From assembly GCA_026214975.1 (NCBI GenBank), contig JAOBSW010000106.1, positions 99,873-163,872 of the forward strand: a DNA stretch of 64,000 nucleotides. The letters are read 5' to 3'. Below the pieces are notes generated by a model that made no database searches, was not told the origin of the DNA, and saw only the letters and a list, made by a program, of their open reading frames with translations. The stretch's first letter is position 1; every line of letters begins with the position of its first letter. Of this stretch, positions 45,769 through 57,188 are shown piece by piece. This DNA is from Gentiana macrophylla. Taxonomy: Eukaryota > Streptophyta > Magnoliopsida > Gentianales > Gentianaceae. The translations under genes were made by a program, and so were the position numbers.

Positions 45769-47708
45769 AAGCACATGCCCTAAATTTCCCTTTTAATCCT
45801 TTAAGCACTTGAAAAATGTTTCTTATTGTAGTCTTTATAAGACTTAAGAAGGATCACAAGAGCCATGTCTTTGATTTCCTTTCATAAAGTAAATCTAAAG
45901 TTTATTAAATAGTTTATTTAACCTTTTAAATCGTATTTAAAACATTAACTATTTAATTAACCTTTAAGCAATGGTAGAATTAAGTCGATATTTAAATCTC
46001 ACAATTTTGAAAACAACCTTTCCAAAATTAGACGTGGTCATTCTTATCCAACGCTTGAATTAATTGTCATCGTATGATTGAATGATCATCTTGGATCGTA
46101 TCCAATTTATGACTAATTCATTGAAACTTATTTCAAATGATTTAATCATATCATGAGCTTCCGTTTTCATTAATAATTAAAGTCACGAGCATCGCATCAA
46201 TTATGTAATCTCCTTGTCTCTAACTACTATATCGGGATTGCTCATGTCATTGCTTATTTTAAAAGGATAAAATTACTTAACCATATTTGAGAACGTTTTT
46301 CAAAATTAACAAATCATAATTTGGTTTTACTAATCGAGAATTAAACATAAATATAAAGTCCGCTAAAACTACAACATAAAAATGAAAATAAATGAGTATT
46401 GTTGTTTATACATTCAAAATCAAAATGGTCTTTTGATTTATGATTTTGCTTCCACCGTCAACTACTTCCAATTGACTTTCAAGAATTATTAATTTCTTTA
46501 GTGGACAAGATCCCACTAAACTACCGCGACTTCGCCGCTATTTGGTCAAAATAAAATAGCCTAATAGGTATACAACCCTTTGTCAATCGTATCTTATACG
46601 ACTCTTGTTGTTTGACTAGTCAACTCTTTGACAATTTTCATCTTATGAAGTAGTCAAACCCTTGCCTCTAAAATCCAAACGACCCGCTTTGGGGTGGTGG
46701 CCGAGAGAATTCTTAGTCAAGTCATAACCCCAATATTCGTGAGATCTCATACGATCATGTCTCGATAATGACGATATACCCGAGGTAGGTCAACCCCTCG
46801 CTTGGTCGATGAGTTGGATCCGAACAGGGGCTCTTCACCGTCATTATAATATGGGGAGGCAATTTCAACTTGATTCTTTTGGGGTGGAAGTATTTACGTA
46901 AATTAATTCACTTAATTAATTTTAATTATGGTCTCATCATCAATATGTCTATCTCTATAAACATACATTCTACACATTTATCTAGATCGTGCCTAGTCAT
47001 GCATCTATCGATCATATAAAATAAATACAAGCACAAAATAAATAAATGCGTAAAGTAACCGGTATGATCATGGATTTTTCTAGAGTGCGGTTTCGAATAC
47101 AAACCGATTTAAACCGCTGGTCACAATCTAAGGGTAGAATGCAACTACCGATAGGATCTTTAATGCTCCATACTCCAACGGGATCTTTATTTTCGCCTTT
47201 CTTTGGTTTCCATCTTCTCGCTCCATTCTTGTTACATTTAATTCTATCTAATAAAATAAATACACCCGCCGCACACGGGGGGAGCTAACGGAACGGGATG
47301 AATGCAGTAAAATAAACTAGGTCACGTTCTTCATAACGGCCTAGGACAATTTTTAAAACCAATGAAAATTTAAATCATTCACATCTATCCTATCGATCGA
47401 GTCCACGATCAATCGGGTCCATATAATCATATTATATCTACTATATCTAATCCATACAATAAAATCTTATGAAAAAGATAAAATTAAAATTTAACTACTT
47501 TGCGCCTTAATTAATCAATTAACATTTAATCTATTAAATAATTTTATCCAATCAATTAACTAATTAACATTTAATTAATTAAATGATTTTAATCGAAATA
47601 AAATTAACGATTAATTTTAAACCGATTTTAATTTTAATTTTAATTTTAATTAATTAGAACTATTCCAAAATAAATCAAAATTAAAATTATTTCTCTTTTT
47701 GTTTCTTT

Positions 47709-48005
47709 CTTTTTGATTCGTAATCAAAAGAGATGCCTTTGGTTTCCTAAACCAAATTTGGCTTAGGCCTCGCCACTTTCCAAAATCAAAATTTTGTAAA
47801 TGGCTTAGTCTCAGCCTTTTACAAATCAAATATTTGAAAAGGGCCTAGGCCTATTCCAAATCAAATATTTGAAAGGCCAAATAATTTTAGTTTTAGCTTC
47901 GCCACTTTCCAAAATCAAAATTTTGAAATTGCGCTCAGCTCAGCCTTTCCCAAATCAAATATTTGGAAATGGCTAGCCTAATCCAAACAAAGTTTGGAAA
48001 TGCCA
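47709..48005. repeat. Array of AT hairpins with A-rich loops
   Basis: Successive inverted repeats: CTTTTTGATT/AATCAAAAG (47709-47730), CCAAATTTGG (47752-47761), CAAAAT/ATTTTG (47781-47796), CAAAT/ATTTG within CCTTTT/AAAAGG (47815-47842), CCAAAT/ATTTG (47856-47871), CAAAAT/ATTTTG (47910-47925), CCAAAT/ATTTGG (47950-47966), CCAAAC/GTTTGG (47983-47997). Most stand between GGC/GCC or 'ggcctaggcc' words. Confidence 0.7.
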
Positions 48006-48184
48006 TTATTATTTTATCGCCATGCAGCATCCCAATGGCCCAAACTATTTGAACCATTGGTTAGCCACACGACACAACTAAACAAAGCGAGGAATTACCA
48101 ATCACAACTATGAACCATATTGAATCACAAAATACATAAAACAAAAAATTTGAGATCCGCCAAAGATTGACCGGTCAATCGATC

Positions 48185-48255
48185 GCCGGCAAGAGTCGCC
48201 GCTCGCCGCCGCCGCCACCACCGCCGCCGTGGTGGTGGTGCCGCCGCCAATGGCC
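48185..48255. repeat. CCG/CCA-rich simple tract
   Basis: Imperfect CCG, CCA and GTG triplets, partly self-complementary (ccaccaccgccgccg…gtggtggtggtg). In copia orientation it lies in the leader about 150-220 bp after the 5' LTR. Confidence 0.8.
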
Positions 48256-48394
48256 GAGCACCACCCGATCTACCATTTTTCTTTTTCTTTTCATGTATAA
48301 CTTTGTGAATAAAAATCTTTCATCTTTTAATTACGTGATTTAAACGATAAAATTAACTACGATAATAACATGCTTATTGCTTAAGCTCAAGCTC

Positions 48395-48406
48395 GCTCGC
48401 TACCAT
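48395..48406 (-). promoter_or_regulatory. Copia primer-binding site, degenerate
   Basis: On the minus strand TGGTAGCGAGC directly follows the 5' LTR. Expected for initiator tRNA-Met: TGGTATCAGAGC. The LTR terminus is also altered (CCTAACG for CCTAACA). Confidence 0.6.
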
Positions 48407-49101
48407 CGTTAGGAAATCTACGGGAACGCAGCTGAATTCAAAAATTTATTTCCTATCGACTCCAAGATCGACTTCGCTTAAGCAATAAACAAACAAGTAG
48501 TAGACGGTGGTTACCTTGGTTGATCTAAAAGATCGACGCTTTGACCGCCTAAGGAGAGTAGTTCGCATAGAGCCGCCCAAGTGTTCGGCCTCTACCGCTA
48601 GTCCACACGAACAGACCCGCCGGAATCCCATTATGGATTGCTATTGGAAAACTCCGGTTGCTAGATCGCCCTTTTCCTCTCTCCAACTCTCCAAAAGATG
48701 CTCTCTATTTTACACAAGAACTATGAGCTCTTGCAATTGTGATGATCAAAAGAGCTTGACACCCACCTCCCTTTTATAATGGATGTGGCGCCCAAGAGGT
48801 GTGGAGGAGAAGAAAACATTTTCCCAATAAAATAAGGAAAATATAATTGATTGATTTATCTCATTTATTACAATATCTCATATTAAATAAATCTAGGATA
48901 TAGTCAATATCTCATATTGAATATTTCCAAGATATTGTCAAGATCTTATATTGACAATATTTATTTTATTACCATAAATCAATTTACATGTGTATATATA
49001 TCACAAATATATATTACATATATAAATCTATACCAATATATTCAACTAATGAAATTGTGCACATGTACATTCAATGCACAGCACACACACGCACATTCAT
49101 T

Positions 49102-49163
<62 letters not shown>

Positions 49164-50414
49164 TCATATATTAATATTTGTTAATACTATTAATTAAATT
49201 GCACAATCCAAGTGTATCTTATACACATTAAATGTGGCGCCCCTTTGACCAACAAATTGGCTTCCGGAATATTCTTTAATTAATATAATACTATTAATAT
49301 CTTGTATTTAATTTATTCATAATAAATAAATAACACCATATTAATTTACCACTATAACCTTTATAGTCTCGAGATAAACTTTCCTTATTTGGTTATCATC
49401 TATAACCACATTTTAATCAAGCTAGATGTTCATATGTGTGTGACCCGATAGGCTTCCGAATATGTTGGCCGTAGGCACAAAGTGCAAATTACTTAAAACG
49501 CCTCTACATACCTAACGATCACGGATAGCGTCAAAGCAACACACCGTGACCCCCAATCATCGGAAGAATCAAATGCAACGACTACTACCTTTCATGTGAA
49601 ACAATATCGTGGTAACTTACAATCCTATCATTGTAATAATATCCATACGGTCGTTAGTCGAGTGTCAAAACATCAACGACCGATCTTATAACTGGATATC
49701 ATGCTCTCTTGAAATAACACATTTACTCCCACTTTGCAAAGATTCACAGAGTAAGACATTCCTTATAAGAAGGCCATTTCGGATATTCGATCCCAATCAT
49801 AGGATACGCGATTCCCGGACGACCAATCATGTATACTCCGTGATGCTTCAATATCATACCCAATCACTACCGCATGATCGCCCCGTGGCTGTGGAAACCT
49901 CAATAGTGTCAAAGCATGACAATCCACACCGTGATGCCATGAAGACTCCGGTCCAAAGGATAATTACACAACCGCCACATAGTGTGACACTTATCCGTAA
50001 GTGGGTCGCCTAACGACATTCTCTAATACACGCCCACGCATACCCAAGTGTCTATACACTTCGATAGACGAGATCTATCCCCGCCCCTAAAAGATGTAAG
50101 ACATCTAATACGTGCTAGTCTGCTTATACTATCAATGTCCTGCTTTAATAGACATCACCTGTAGACATTTAAGTATCAAACTTATTACAGTGATTAGAGA
50201 TCTCATCAACCATAATCGCCTATCATGGTTTCTCTACCACAGTTTAATGCTAAGGACGTTATCATATAACAATTCATAATTGGTTCTTTAAAAGAACATA
50301 TATATGATAATGTAAAAGCCATTTTATGATGTATAAACATAAAGAAATAGTAGAAATGATCCGACCCGGTCGGATCCGGTCCAACCCGATTGGGTTTAGG
50401 ACACTATTTCAACA
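48407..50414 (-). repeat. Copia LTR, right copy (5' LTR)
   Basis: 2008 bp, matching 26257-28221. It holds an (AT)n run at 49104-49158 that is absent from the left copy. The right end ATTTCAACA adjoins truncated LTR sequence of another element at 50415. Confidence 0.88.
49104..49158. repeat. (AT)n microsatellite, about 27 units
   Basis: Uninterrupted AT dinucleotides inside the copia U3. The apparent ORF ending in poly-(Tyr-Ile) is an artefact. Confidence 0.95.
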
Positions 50415-51995
50415 GTTTATACATCATTTTATATGTTTTCTGAGACATTTGGTTGTATTTTGATGTATTTACACCTTGGTTATCATTTCGGGACCTAGGA
50501 CGTAAAGTCCGGGATTCTCGGTCTTTTCGGGTGTAATTTACTATACTCCCGGTCACCCTAGTGTCCTGTAGGGATTATGTGTGGTATGTGTTGTGAATTT
50601 GTACAGGACTTAGGTGTTTGAGATGTCCGGAAGGTGAGATACGAGGATTGGAACGCAGTCCAAGCTTAAACGCTCAAACGGATCAAAACGTGGTGGTACT
50701 ACAACCATACCTTCCATTGATCTGCATTTTGATCTACCTTAGAGGCATTTTATTGGCTGGACATATTCATGAAAGTTTTAGAAAATTGAATCATCTTTCC
50801 AACGCAACTTGAATCACTCGATTCGAGGTCTACACACAGAGTTATGACTGATTTACTGAAGGTGTGTCACCATAGAAAGTTGCTGATCGAATTTGTGAAG
50901 GAAATATTCGACGGGCGGGCGCCTTTTCAAGACAGCGCGCCGCTTAGCAGTCCAGATCTGAAAACACTTTAAATACCCCTCATTTCATCTATATCAAGAC
51001 CCTCTTCTTTTAGATCGATTTTGCTGCTTTTTTCTTCGCTTTCCTTAGCTTAGATTAGTTTAGAGGTATATTAGCATAGATTAGTTGTAGATCGTTGTAA
51101 TCCGTTGATTCTCAAGATAGCTTGACGCGCTTATTGATGGGATTCGGCTCGGAGATTCGACTATCTACGGCATAATATATTTGGTATTTCAATTTCTTTC
51201 TTGTTCTTGCTTTTGATCTTGATCTTTGTTAACTTTGATTGTTGATTTATTTTATTTTGCTTATTATAATGAGTAGCTAATCCGCTATATAGCCGAGATA
51301 TGTGATAGCCTTCAAATCAAACCTTAGCTTGTTGATTGAAGTGTTTTGATGTGTTGATTGTTAGATTCTCGATGTTGTTTTTGTTCTAGAACTTATGCCT
51401 AATGACGCTTTGTTGAACTCACGACTTGATAATCGATTTCACGATCGCCTTTACATATGTATTTTGCGAGACGGTACGGGAACCGGGTTCTAGGATCACC
51501 CGTAAAACCGATCGAGTTGTTCGCGATTCGGTTTCGTGTAGTGAGGTTTATATCATTGTTAATGAGCGCCTCATAGATCGTAGACCGTGTCGTCGCTTAA
51601 ATCCGGTCCGGACTGCTCAACCCGACATGTGAGGGTAGATTATTGAATTAATGTCTATTTTCGAAACAGAGACGACACCCTTCAACGATGCCGAGAACAT
51701 TGTGAGTTTGTCGAAACACTTCCGTAAACGAGTTAGTGGTTGTAGAGTAGTTGGTTGGATCATAACTCGGCTATCTCTTTTATATAGTTTTAAATCTTTG
51801 TTTTGTGTATATTTAGTTTGTAGAACCGTGATCCGACAAATCACCACGCTCAATATTTGTGTTGACTGAACTAGTGACGAGACCGACTTTGGTACTCACT
51901 GTATTCCTCGTGGATACTTACCTTGACTCACCAATTCTAAGCTACAGCTTGACCCGGTACATCGCCGTGAGATTAGACACTTAAAAGGCCGATCA
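50415..51995 (+). repeat. Left LTR of the small element (5' LTR, truncated)
   Basis: Aligns from 54117 onward. GC-rich 'gacgggcgggcgcc' and 'cagcgcgccgc' (50908-50950) precede 'ctttaaatacccc' (about 50969-50981). The late CCGGTACATCGCC block is near 51952. Confidence 0.85.
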
Positions 51996-52003
51996 AGTTT
52001 TCT

Positions 52004-52020
52004 CGGCGCCGCTGCCGGGA
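52004..52020 (+). promoter_or_regulatory. Primer-binding site, tRNA-Asp type
   Basis: CGGCGCCGCTGCCGGGA, close to TGGCGCCGTTGCCGGGG, 8 nt after the LTR end. Confidence 0.75.
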
Positions 52021-54058
52021 ATCGGGTTGATATCTTGTAAGTTAGTTGAGTTTTAGGATTAGGTCGTTTTTCTTATTTGTTTTTTATGTATAGTTTGTTT
52101 TATTTTGTTTTTGTTGAAGTGTCACACCATCTACCCGGTAGTGGTAGTGACTTGATACCGTGATTGTGTTCATGTTGTTTCCTTGTTTTGCGCTAATGGA
52201 TCCTTCGGGAAAGTGAGTTCGTTGTTCGCGTAATGGACTCATCGAACAAATCGTGGTGGTGGGGATTGAGCCCCATATTTCTCATATTTCATTTTCGTGG
52301 GGTGCTCAATTCCTACGATTTTGGTAGTGGAGATGCAAAGGTTTGCTCTCCTCCTGCACAGCCTATCTTTGACCTACTTGGGGTAGAAAGTTGAGTCGAG
52401 GACTATAAACTCGTAATGTATTTTTATTGCTTTTCTCTCCCTCATGTTTCACTGTGTTTCTTTAGTTTGTATTTTGATACTTCGGGTAAGTTTTGATGTA
52501 ATATAACCCAAGAAGTGTGTTTTTGGGGGCTAGTTTTTGGTGTTTTTGGTTTTGATAAGTCGTGGTGATCCGTCAAGTTTCATTTCGATATCTCCATACC
52601 TGGTATTCTTGGATGTTGTGTTGCTTGTTGATATTAGCACTTGTGTACCCCGGGAGGACTTTCTACGGATGCCACGTGATCGCATCGCTTTTTCCGTTGT
52701 AAGCTAAGTTTTCTACCCTTATCATTCGTGTTTGGTTTTAAAGTAGGGGTGGTTGGTTTAGCTTCAATGTTTCATTTTCATGTTGAACGAAAGTTATACT
52801 TAGTGATTGTTTTTCCTTTAGTGTAAATGAGTCGGTATTTAGAAATTTTGATGCCTTTGACATTGGTTTTGATACATTGAGCCTATAGTTTTGCTTTGAT
52901 AAAACATATAGTGATTATACGAATGCATTTCATTTGAGTTGGGATCTTGTATTGAGAATGGAATAGTTCTATCATGTTAGCTTCAACTTCACGAATCACC
53001 TTGACTAGTGAACGATTATGGTAGCTATTAATGACCCGGTTACTTAGAACTTATATTAGTAACTTCGAGGCGAAATAGAAAGGTCGGTCTTGGTTAGGTA
53101 CGGGATGACGGTTTTGGCATTTATTTTGACCCGATCAGAGCCAAAGGCCAACCTAACCGATTAATCCATTGTTACCCCTCTAAGCCTTTTGTAGGGTGGT
53201 TAGACTGCCACCCGAACTAGCTTTTCGTGTTACTAGCCCGTGAAAATCGATGTCCCTAACTTTATTTCGCTTCACGTATCCTTGACTACCTTGCAATTGA
53301 GCTTGTTCATTCCGCACATTTTTACGATGTCGCGAGGTATTGTTGAGACGTAAGTAATGGTATGAGTCGTGATTTACGAGTTGTTTGGAAAGAGGAATGT
53401 AACAATGTGCCGGTTGTGGCTATTGATAAAAATGTTGATGTATAGTATCTTTTTTTCATGCTTTGATTCAAAAAGAAAAGAAAAGAAAAGAAAAAAGTGT
53501 GTTTGTTTTTATAGTGTGTTATAAGTCCAAAAAGGACTAAAGTGTTGTTTATTGAAGGAATGTGAAGTTAAAGTTAGGGTTTGATTTTTTTTTTTTTATA
53601 TAGTCGGAAGATTGAAGACACGTTGATACCGAAGTTTCGTGTTTATTTTTGACTTGGTTAAAGCTCTCTTGCACTTTCTTCTTTCTATTTTTATCGTAAA
53701 TATCCCTTTCGTTAGCCTCGACCCTATCTTAACATTACAACCCTTCAAGTCCCGCTTTCGACCGCATTTAGACTTTGATTGACCTCGATTAGTGAAGATG
53801 TTTACGACGATGAGCCTATGGTGTAGCCTCGGTACATTAAACGCCTATAATCTAAACCGGTCATAGTTGATAAATGTTGAGAAAGCTATTCACACACACA
53901 CATTCTCTTCTCAATACAAGGTAGAACTTAAATCTTATGCATTTGTGTCATTCACTTGTGTTTTACCATTTCAATTTTATAGACTTGATGTATGATAGCA
54001 ATGTTGACTCCATCTTTATTTTTGAATCGCTCATTTTTGCTCGAGGCGAGCAAATGCT
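52021..54058 (+). other. Non-coding interior of the small element
   Basis: No ORF with a domain. Conserved module at 53070-53250 (cgaaatagaaaggt, acgggatgacggt, agagccaaa). AAAAG repeats near 53466-53490. Confidence 0.65.
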
Positions 54059-54071
54059 AAGTAGGGGTAGT
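54059..54071 (+). promoter_or_regulatory. Polypurine tract
   Basis: AAGTAGGGGTAGT before the right LTR, the counterpart of AAGTGTGGGG in relatives. Confidence 0.75.
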
Positions 54072-55704
54072 TGATGGGAGTCAAATTGGCTATCATTTTC
54101 TATGTAATTATACCCCGCTTATACCTCGCTTTATATGTTTTCGAGACATTTGGTTGTATTTTGATGTATTTAAACCTTGGTTATCATTTCGGGACCTAGG
54201 ACGAAAGTCCGGGATTCTCGGTCTTTTCGTGTAATTTACTATACTCGGTCACCCTAGTGTCCTGTAGGGATTATGTGTGGTATGTGTTGTGAATTTGTAC
54301 AGGACTTAGGTGTTTGAGATGTCCTGGAAGGCGAGATACGAGGATTGGAACGCAGTGCCCGAAGCTTAAACGCTCAAACGGATCAAAACGTGGTGGTACT
54401 ACAACCATACCTTCCATTGATCTGCATTTTGATCTACCTTAGAGGCATTTTCTTGGCTGGACATATTCATGAAAGTTGTAGAAAATTGAATCATCTTTCC
54501 AACACAACTTGAATCACTGATTCGGAGGTCTATACACAGAGTTATGACTGATTTATGAAGGTGTGTCACCATAGAAAGTTGCTGATCGAATTTGTGAAGG
54601 AAATATCTGACGGGCGGGCGCTTTCAAGATAAAAGGCCCGCCTAGCAAATCCAGATCCGAGAAAACACTTTAAATACCCCTCATTTCATCTATATCAAGA
54701 CCCCTCTTCTTTTAGATCGATTTTGCTGCGCTTTTCTTCGCTTTCCTTAGCTTAGATTAGTTTAGAGGTATATTAGCATAGATTAGTTGTAGATCGTTGT
54801 AATCCGCTGATTCTCGAAGATAGCTTGACGCGTGCTATTGACGGGATTCGGCTCGGAGATTCGACTATCTACAGATAATATATTTGGTATTTCAATTTCC
54901 TTTCTTGTTCTTGCTTTTGATCTTGATCTTTGTTAACTTTGATTGTTGATTTCTTTTATTTTGCTTATTATAATGAGTAGCTAATCCGCTATATAGCCGA
55001 GATATGCGATAGCCTTTGAAATCAAACCTTAGATTTTTTATTGAAGTTTTTGATGTGTTGATTGTTAGATTCTCGATGTTGTTTTTGTTCTAGAACTTAT
55101 GTCTAATGACGCTTGTTGAACTCACGACTTGATAATCGTATTTCACGATCGCCTTTACATATGTATTTTGCGAGACGGTACGGAACCGGGTTCTAGGATC
55201 ACCCTCAGAAACCGACCGAGTTGTTTGATTCGGTTTCGTGTGTGAGGTTTATATCATTGTTAATGAGCGCCTCATAGATCGTAGACCGTGGTCGGGTCGC
55301 TTAAATCCGGTCGGATCGTTGAACCCGACTTGTGAGGGTAGATTATTGAATTAATGTCTATTTTCGAAACAGGAGACGACACCCTTCAACGATGCCGAGA
55401 ACATTAGAGTTTGTCGAAACACTTCCTAAAACGAGTTAGGGTTGAGAGTAGTTGGTTGGATCATAACTCGCTATCTCTTTTATATAGTTTTAAATCTTTG
55501 TTTTGTGTATATTTAGTTTGTAGAACCGTGATCCGACAAATCACCACGCTCAATATTTGTGTTGACTGAACTAGGGGACCAGACCGACTTTGGTATTTCG
55601 ATCAGATTCCTGTGGGATACGACCTTGACTCACCAATTCCTAGGTTACTGATTGACCCGGTACATAATCGCCGGTGAGATTGGACACTTAGAAAAGGCCG
55701 ATCA
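54072..55704 (+). repeat. Right LTR of the small element, complete, 1633 bp
   Basis: TGAT…ATCA ends. Same promoter layout as the left copy: 'gacgggcgggcgc' near 54608, then 'ctttaaatacccc' near 54668. Confidence 0.88.
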
Positions 55705-55746
55705 TCTAGCTTTCGCCTCCGCCTCGCGCCATCTAGTCGGAAAACT

Positions 55747-57186
55747 TGATGTCGGCTTTCTAGGTTTCAATCTCACCGGCAAGGTACCGGGTCAATTGTA
55801 GTCTAACGTGGTGGTCAAGGTCGCTCTTCAAGGAAATGTGAGGTTAAACACCGATTACTTATCATTATCTTGATCCGAATCGCAGCTTTTGTTTAAAAGA
55901 CTAATAACTAGTTACAAGGGTTGTTCAAACGATAAAAGAAATTGACTAAGATGATCTTTAGTTCAAGTTGATTTCCTTAAATTGAGTGGAATCGATCAAC
56001 ACCGGTGTGCTATCAGGTGAATGGTTCAATCCTAAACATGCAATTTTCCCTCATACGAGTGTATAAAATTACACTATGCCTTATCCTTGGCTTAAGCACC
56101 TTAAACCTAATGACTTGGCACAATTAGAATCGCATTCCCTGGATAAGGAATCGAATTCCGTAAGGTCGATTCTACCTTCCGTCCCTCTTACCCCCATCTC
56201 ACAACTAACGCCTCCGCTCGTTTCTATTAATTGTGTAGTACATACATTGGTTAATTACTCCAATACACGATACCAATCAAAGCAAGCAAGAGGATTTTCA
56301 ACACAATATAAGCTAGCAACAAAAACGATCAATTCCAAACAACAAAAAAGGATTAACTATCATTACTATATAATCTTAGTCAATACAAAGAACTAGCCAC
56401 TCATCATTATAACTACTAACAAACTAAAGCTAGCATTCATAATAATAAGAACAATTAGATCAAAGCAAAAGTCAAGAGAATACCAAAGTGAGTGATGAAT
56501 CCATTAATGGAGTTCATCAACTTCAAGTTGATGAAGATAGAACACAAACTAATTGCTTCCTATATCCATGCAAGCTTTTAGTTCCAAAATGATGATCCCA
56601 AAATGTTTACAATAATTTAAGTGTTAAAAGGGTTGGATTTTTGGCTAAGAAAATCCCTTTGGTGAGGTTGCCTTCAAGCTTCTTTCAAAACTCTATCTCG
56701 GTCGAACCACACTTTTTACTTCATGATGTGCAATAGTAATATTGCTAATTTTTGCAATTTTTATACCATGGCCTGCCCCATAGTGGTTGTGGTGTGCGCC
56801 ATTTATGACCAAAGTGGTTGAGATTTGACGTTTATTTAATGCATCTGTCGAAAAGTCTATGGGAAGTCATGGCCTGCGCCACATTATGTCATGGCCTGCG
56901 CCATAACATCAACCATTCTGAATATTTGCATGAAAATGGGACGATTGCTTCCAATTCCCTTCCATAACTTTCTCTTCTTCTTATATCACTACAAAAAAAA
57001 CATAAACATATACATAATGAGCCAAAAATCAACTGATAATTATGTAAATATTAATTGATAGATATGAAATAAACGATTCGATTTATAATGTGATTTTACT
57101 ATAATTGAAGCGAATTATCATATATACTAAGAAAAAAGGATAAAAATATCGTGGAAATTCATCATCCGGTTGACATCCATCAACCA
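55747..57186 (-). repeat. LTR of family F, copy 1
   Basis: Starts TGATGTCGGCTTTC on the plus strand and ends …CATCAACCA. Collinear with 62088-63601. It includes the 'caccggcaaggtaccgggtc' block near its left end (the 3' end of the LTR in element orientation) and four TGGCCTGCGCCA-type units at 56765-56905. On the left, 55705-55746 reads on the minus strand as 'agttttc…tggcgcgaggcgg', resembling a degraded tRNA-Asp primer site, so this may be a 5' LTR whose interior was lost. The 106-residue ORF at 56076-56396 has no family. Confidence 0.7.
56765..56905 (-). promoter_or_regulatory. TGGCCTGCGCCA-type palindromes in the F LTR
   Basis: Units 'catggcctgccccat', 'gtggtgtgcgccat', 'catggcctgcgccac' and 'catggcctgcgccat' (CAT…ATG or CAC…GTG arms). 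Copy 2 has equivalents at 63129-63262, more diverged. Confidence 0.6.
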
Positions 57187-57188
57187 CT

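Larger units (their letters stand above)
45769..48404 (-). other. Copia 5' internal region (leader, gag not recognised)
   Basis: Present once. No gag domain could be read. Contains AT-rich blocks (47440-47700), the hairpin array at 47709-48005, and a CCG/GTG-rich simple tract at 48185-48255 close to the 5' LTR. Confidence 0.55.
26257..50414 (-). mobile_element. Ty1/copia LTR element, rearranged, hosting a nested Athila
   Basis: LTR copies at 26257-28221 and 48407-50414. In minus orientation they start TGTTGAAATAGTG and end near CCTAACA. The purine tract CCAAGTGGGAGAT and a primer site like TGGTAGCGAGC (initiator tRNA-Met type TGGTATCAGAGC) fit plant copia elements. RT is recognisable as RFIYGLKQV (about 40820-40850) and RSIYGLKQV (about 44078-44106), both minus strand. 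The pol part plus the first 560 bp of LTR is present twice in tandem. Flanks do not form a target duplication (GAAAC against GTTTA), so the two ends may come from different insertions. Coding sequence is broken throughout. Confidence 0.75.
50415..55704 (+). mobile_element. Small non-autonomous Athila-like LTR element, left end truncated
   Basis: LTRs at 50415-51995 and 54072-55704. The right LTR is TGATGGGAG…GGCCGATCA, and the left LTR lacks the first 45 bp. A primer site (52004-52020) and purine tract (54059-54071) are present, with a 2.1-kb interior and no gag-pol. The block at 53070-53250 is shared with the 8.2-kb element. The target duplication cannot be checked, because the left boundary is replaced by the copia LTR; the right flank is TCTAG. 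Confidence 0.85.

Noticed and set aside
48917..49174. 85-residue ORF with repeated Tyr-Ile
   Set aside because: Translation of the AT dinucleotide run inside the copia LTR.
26257..50414. A single simple copia insertion with a target duplication
   Set aside because: The flanking bases GAAAC and GTTTA differ and belong to unrelated sequences, and pol is duplicated.
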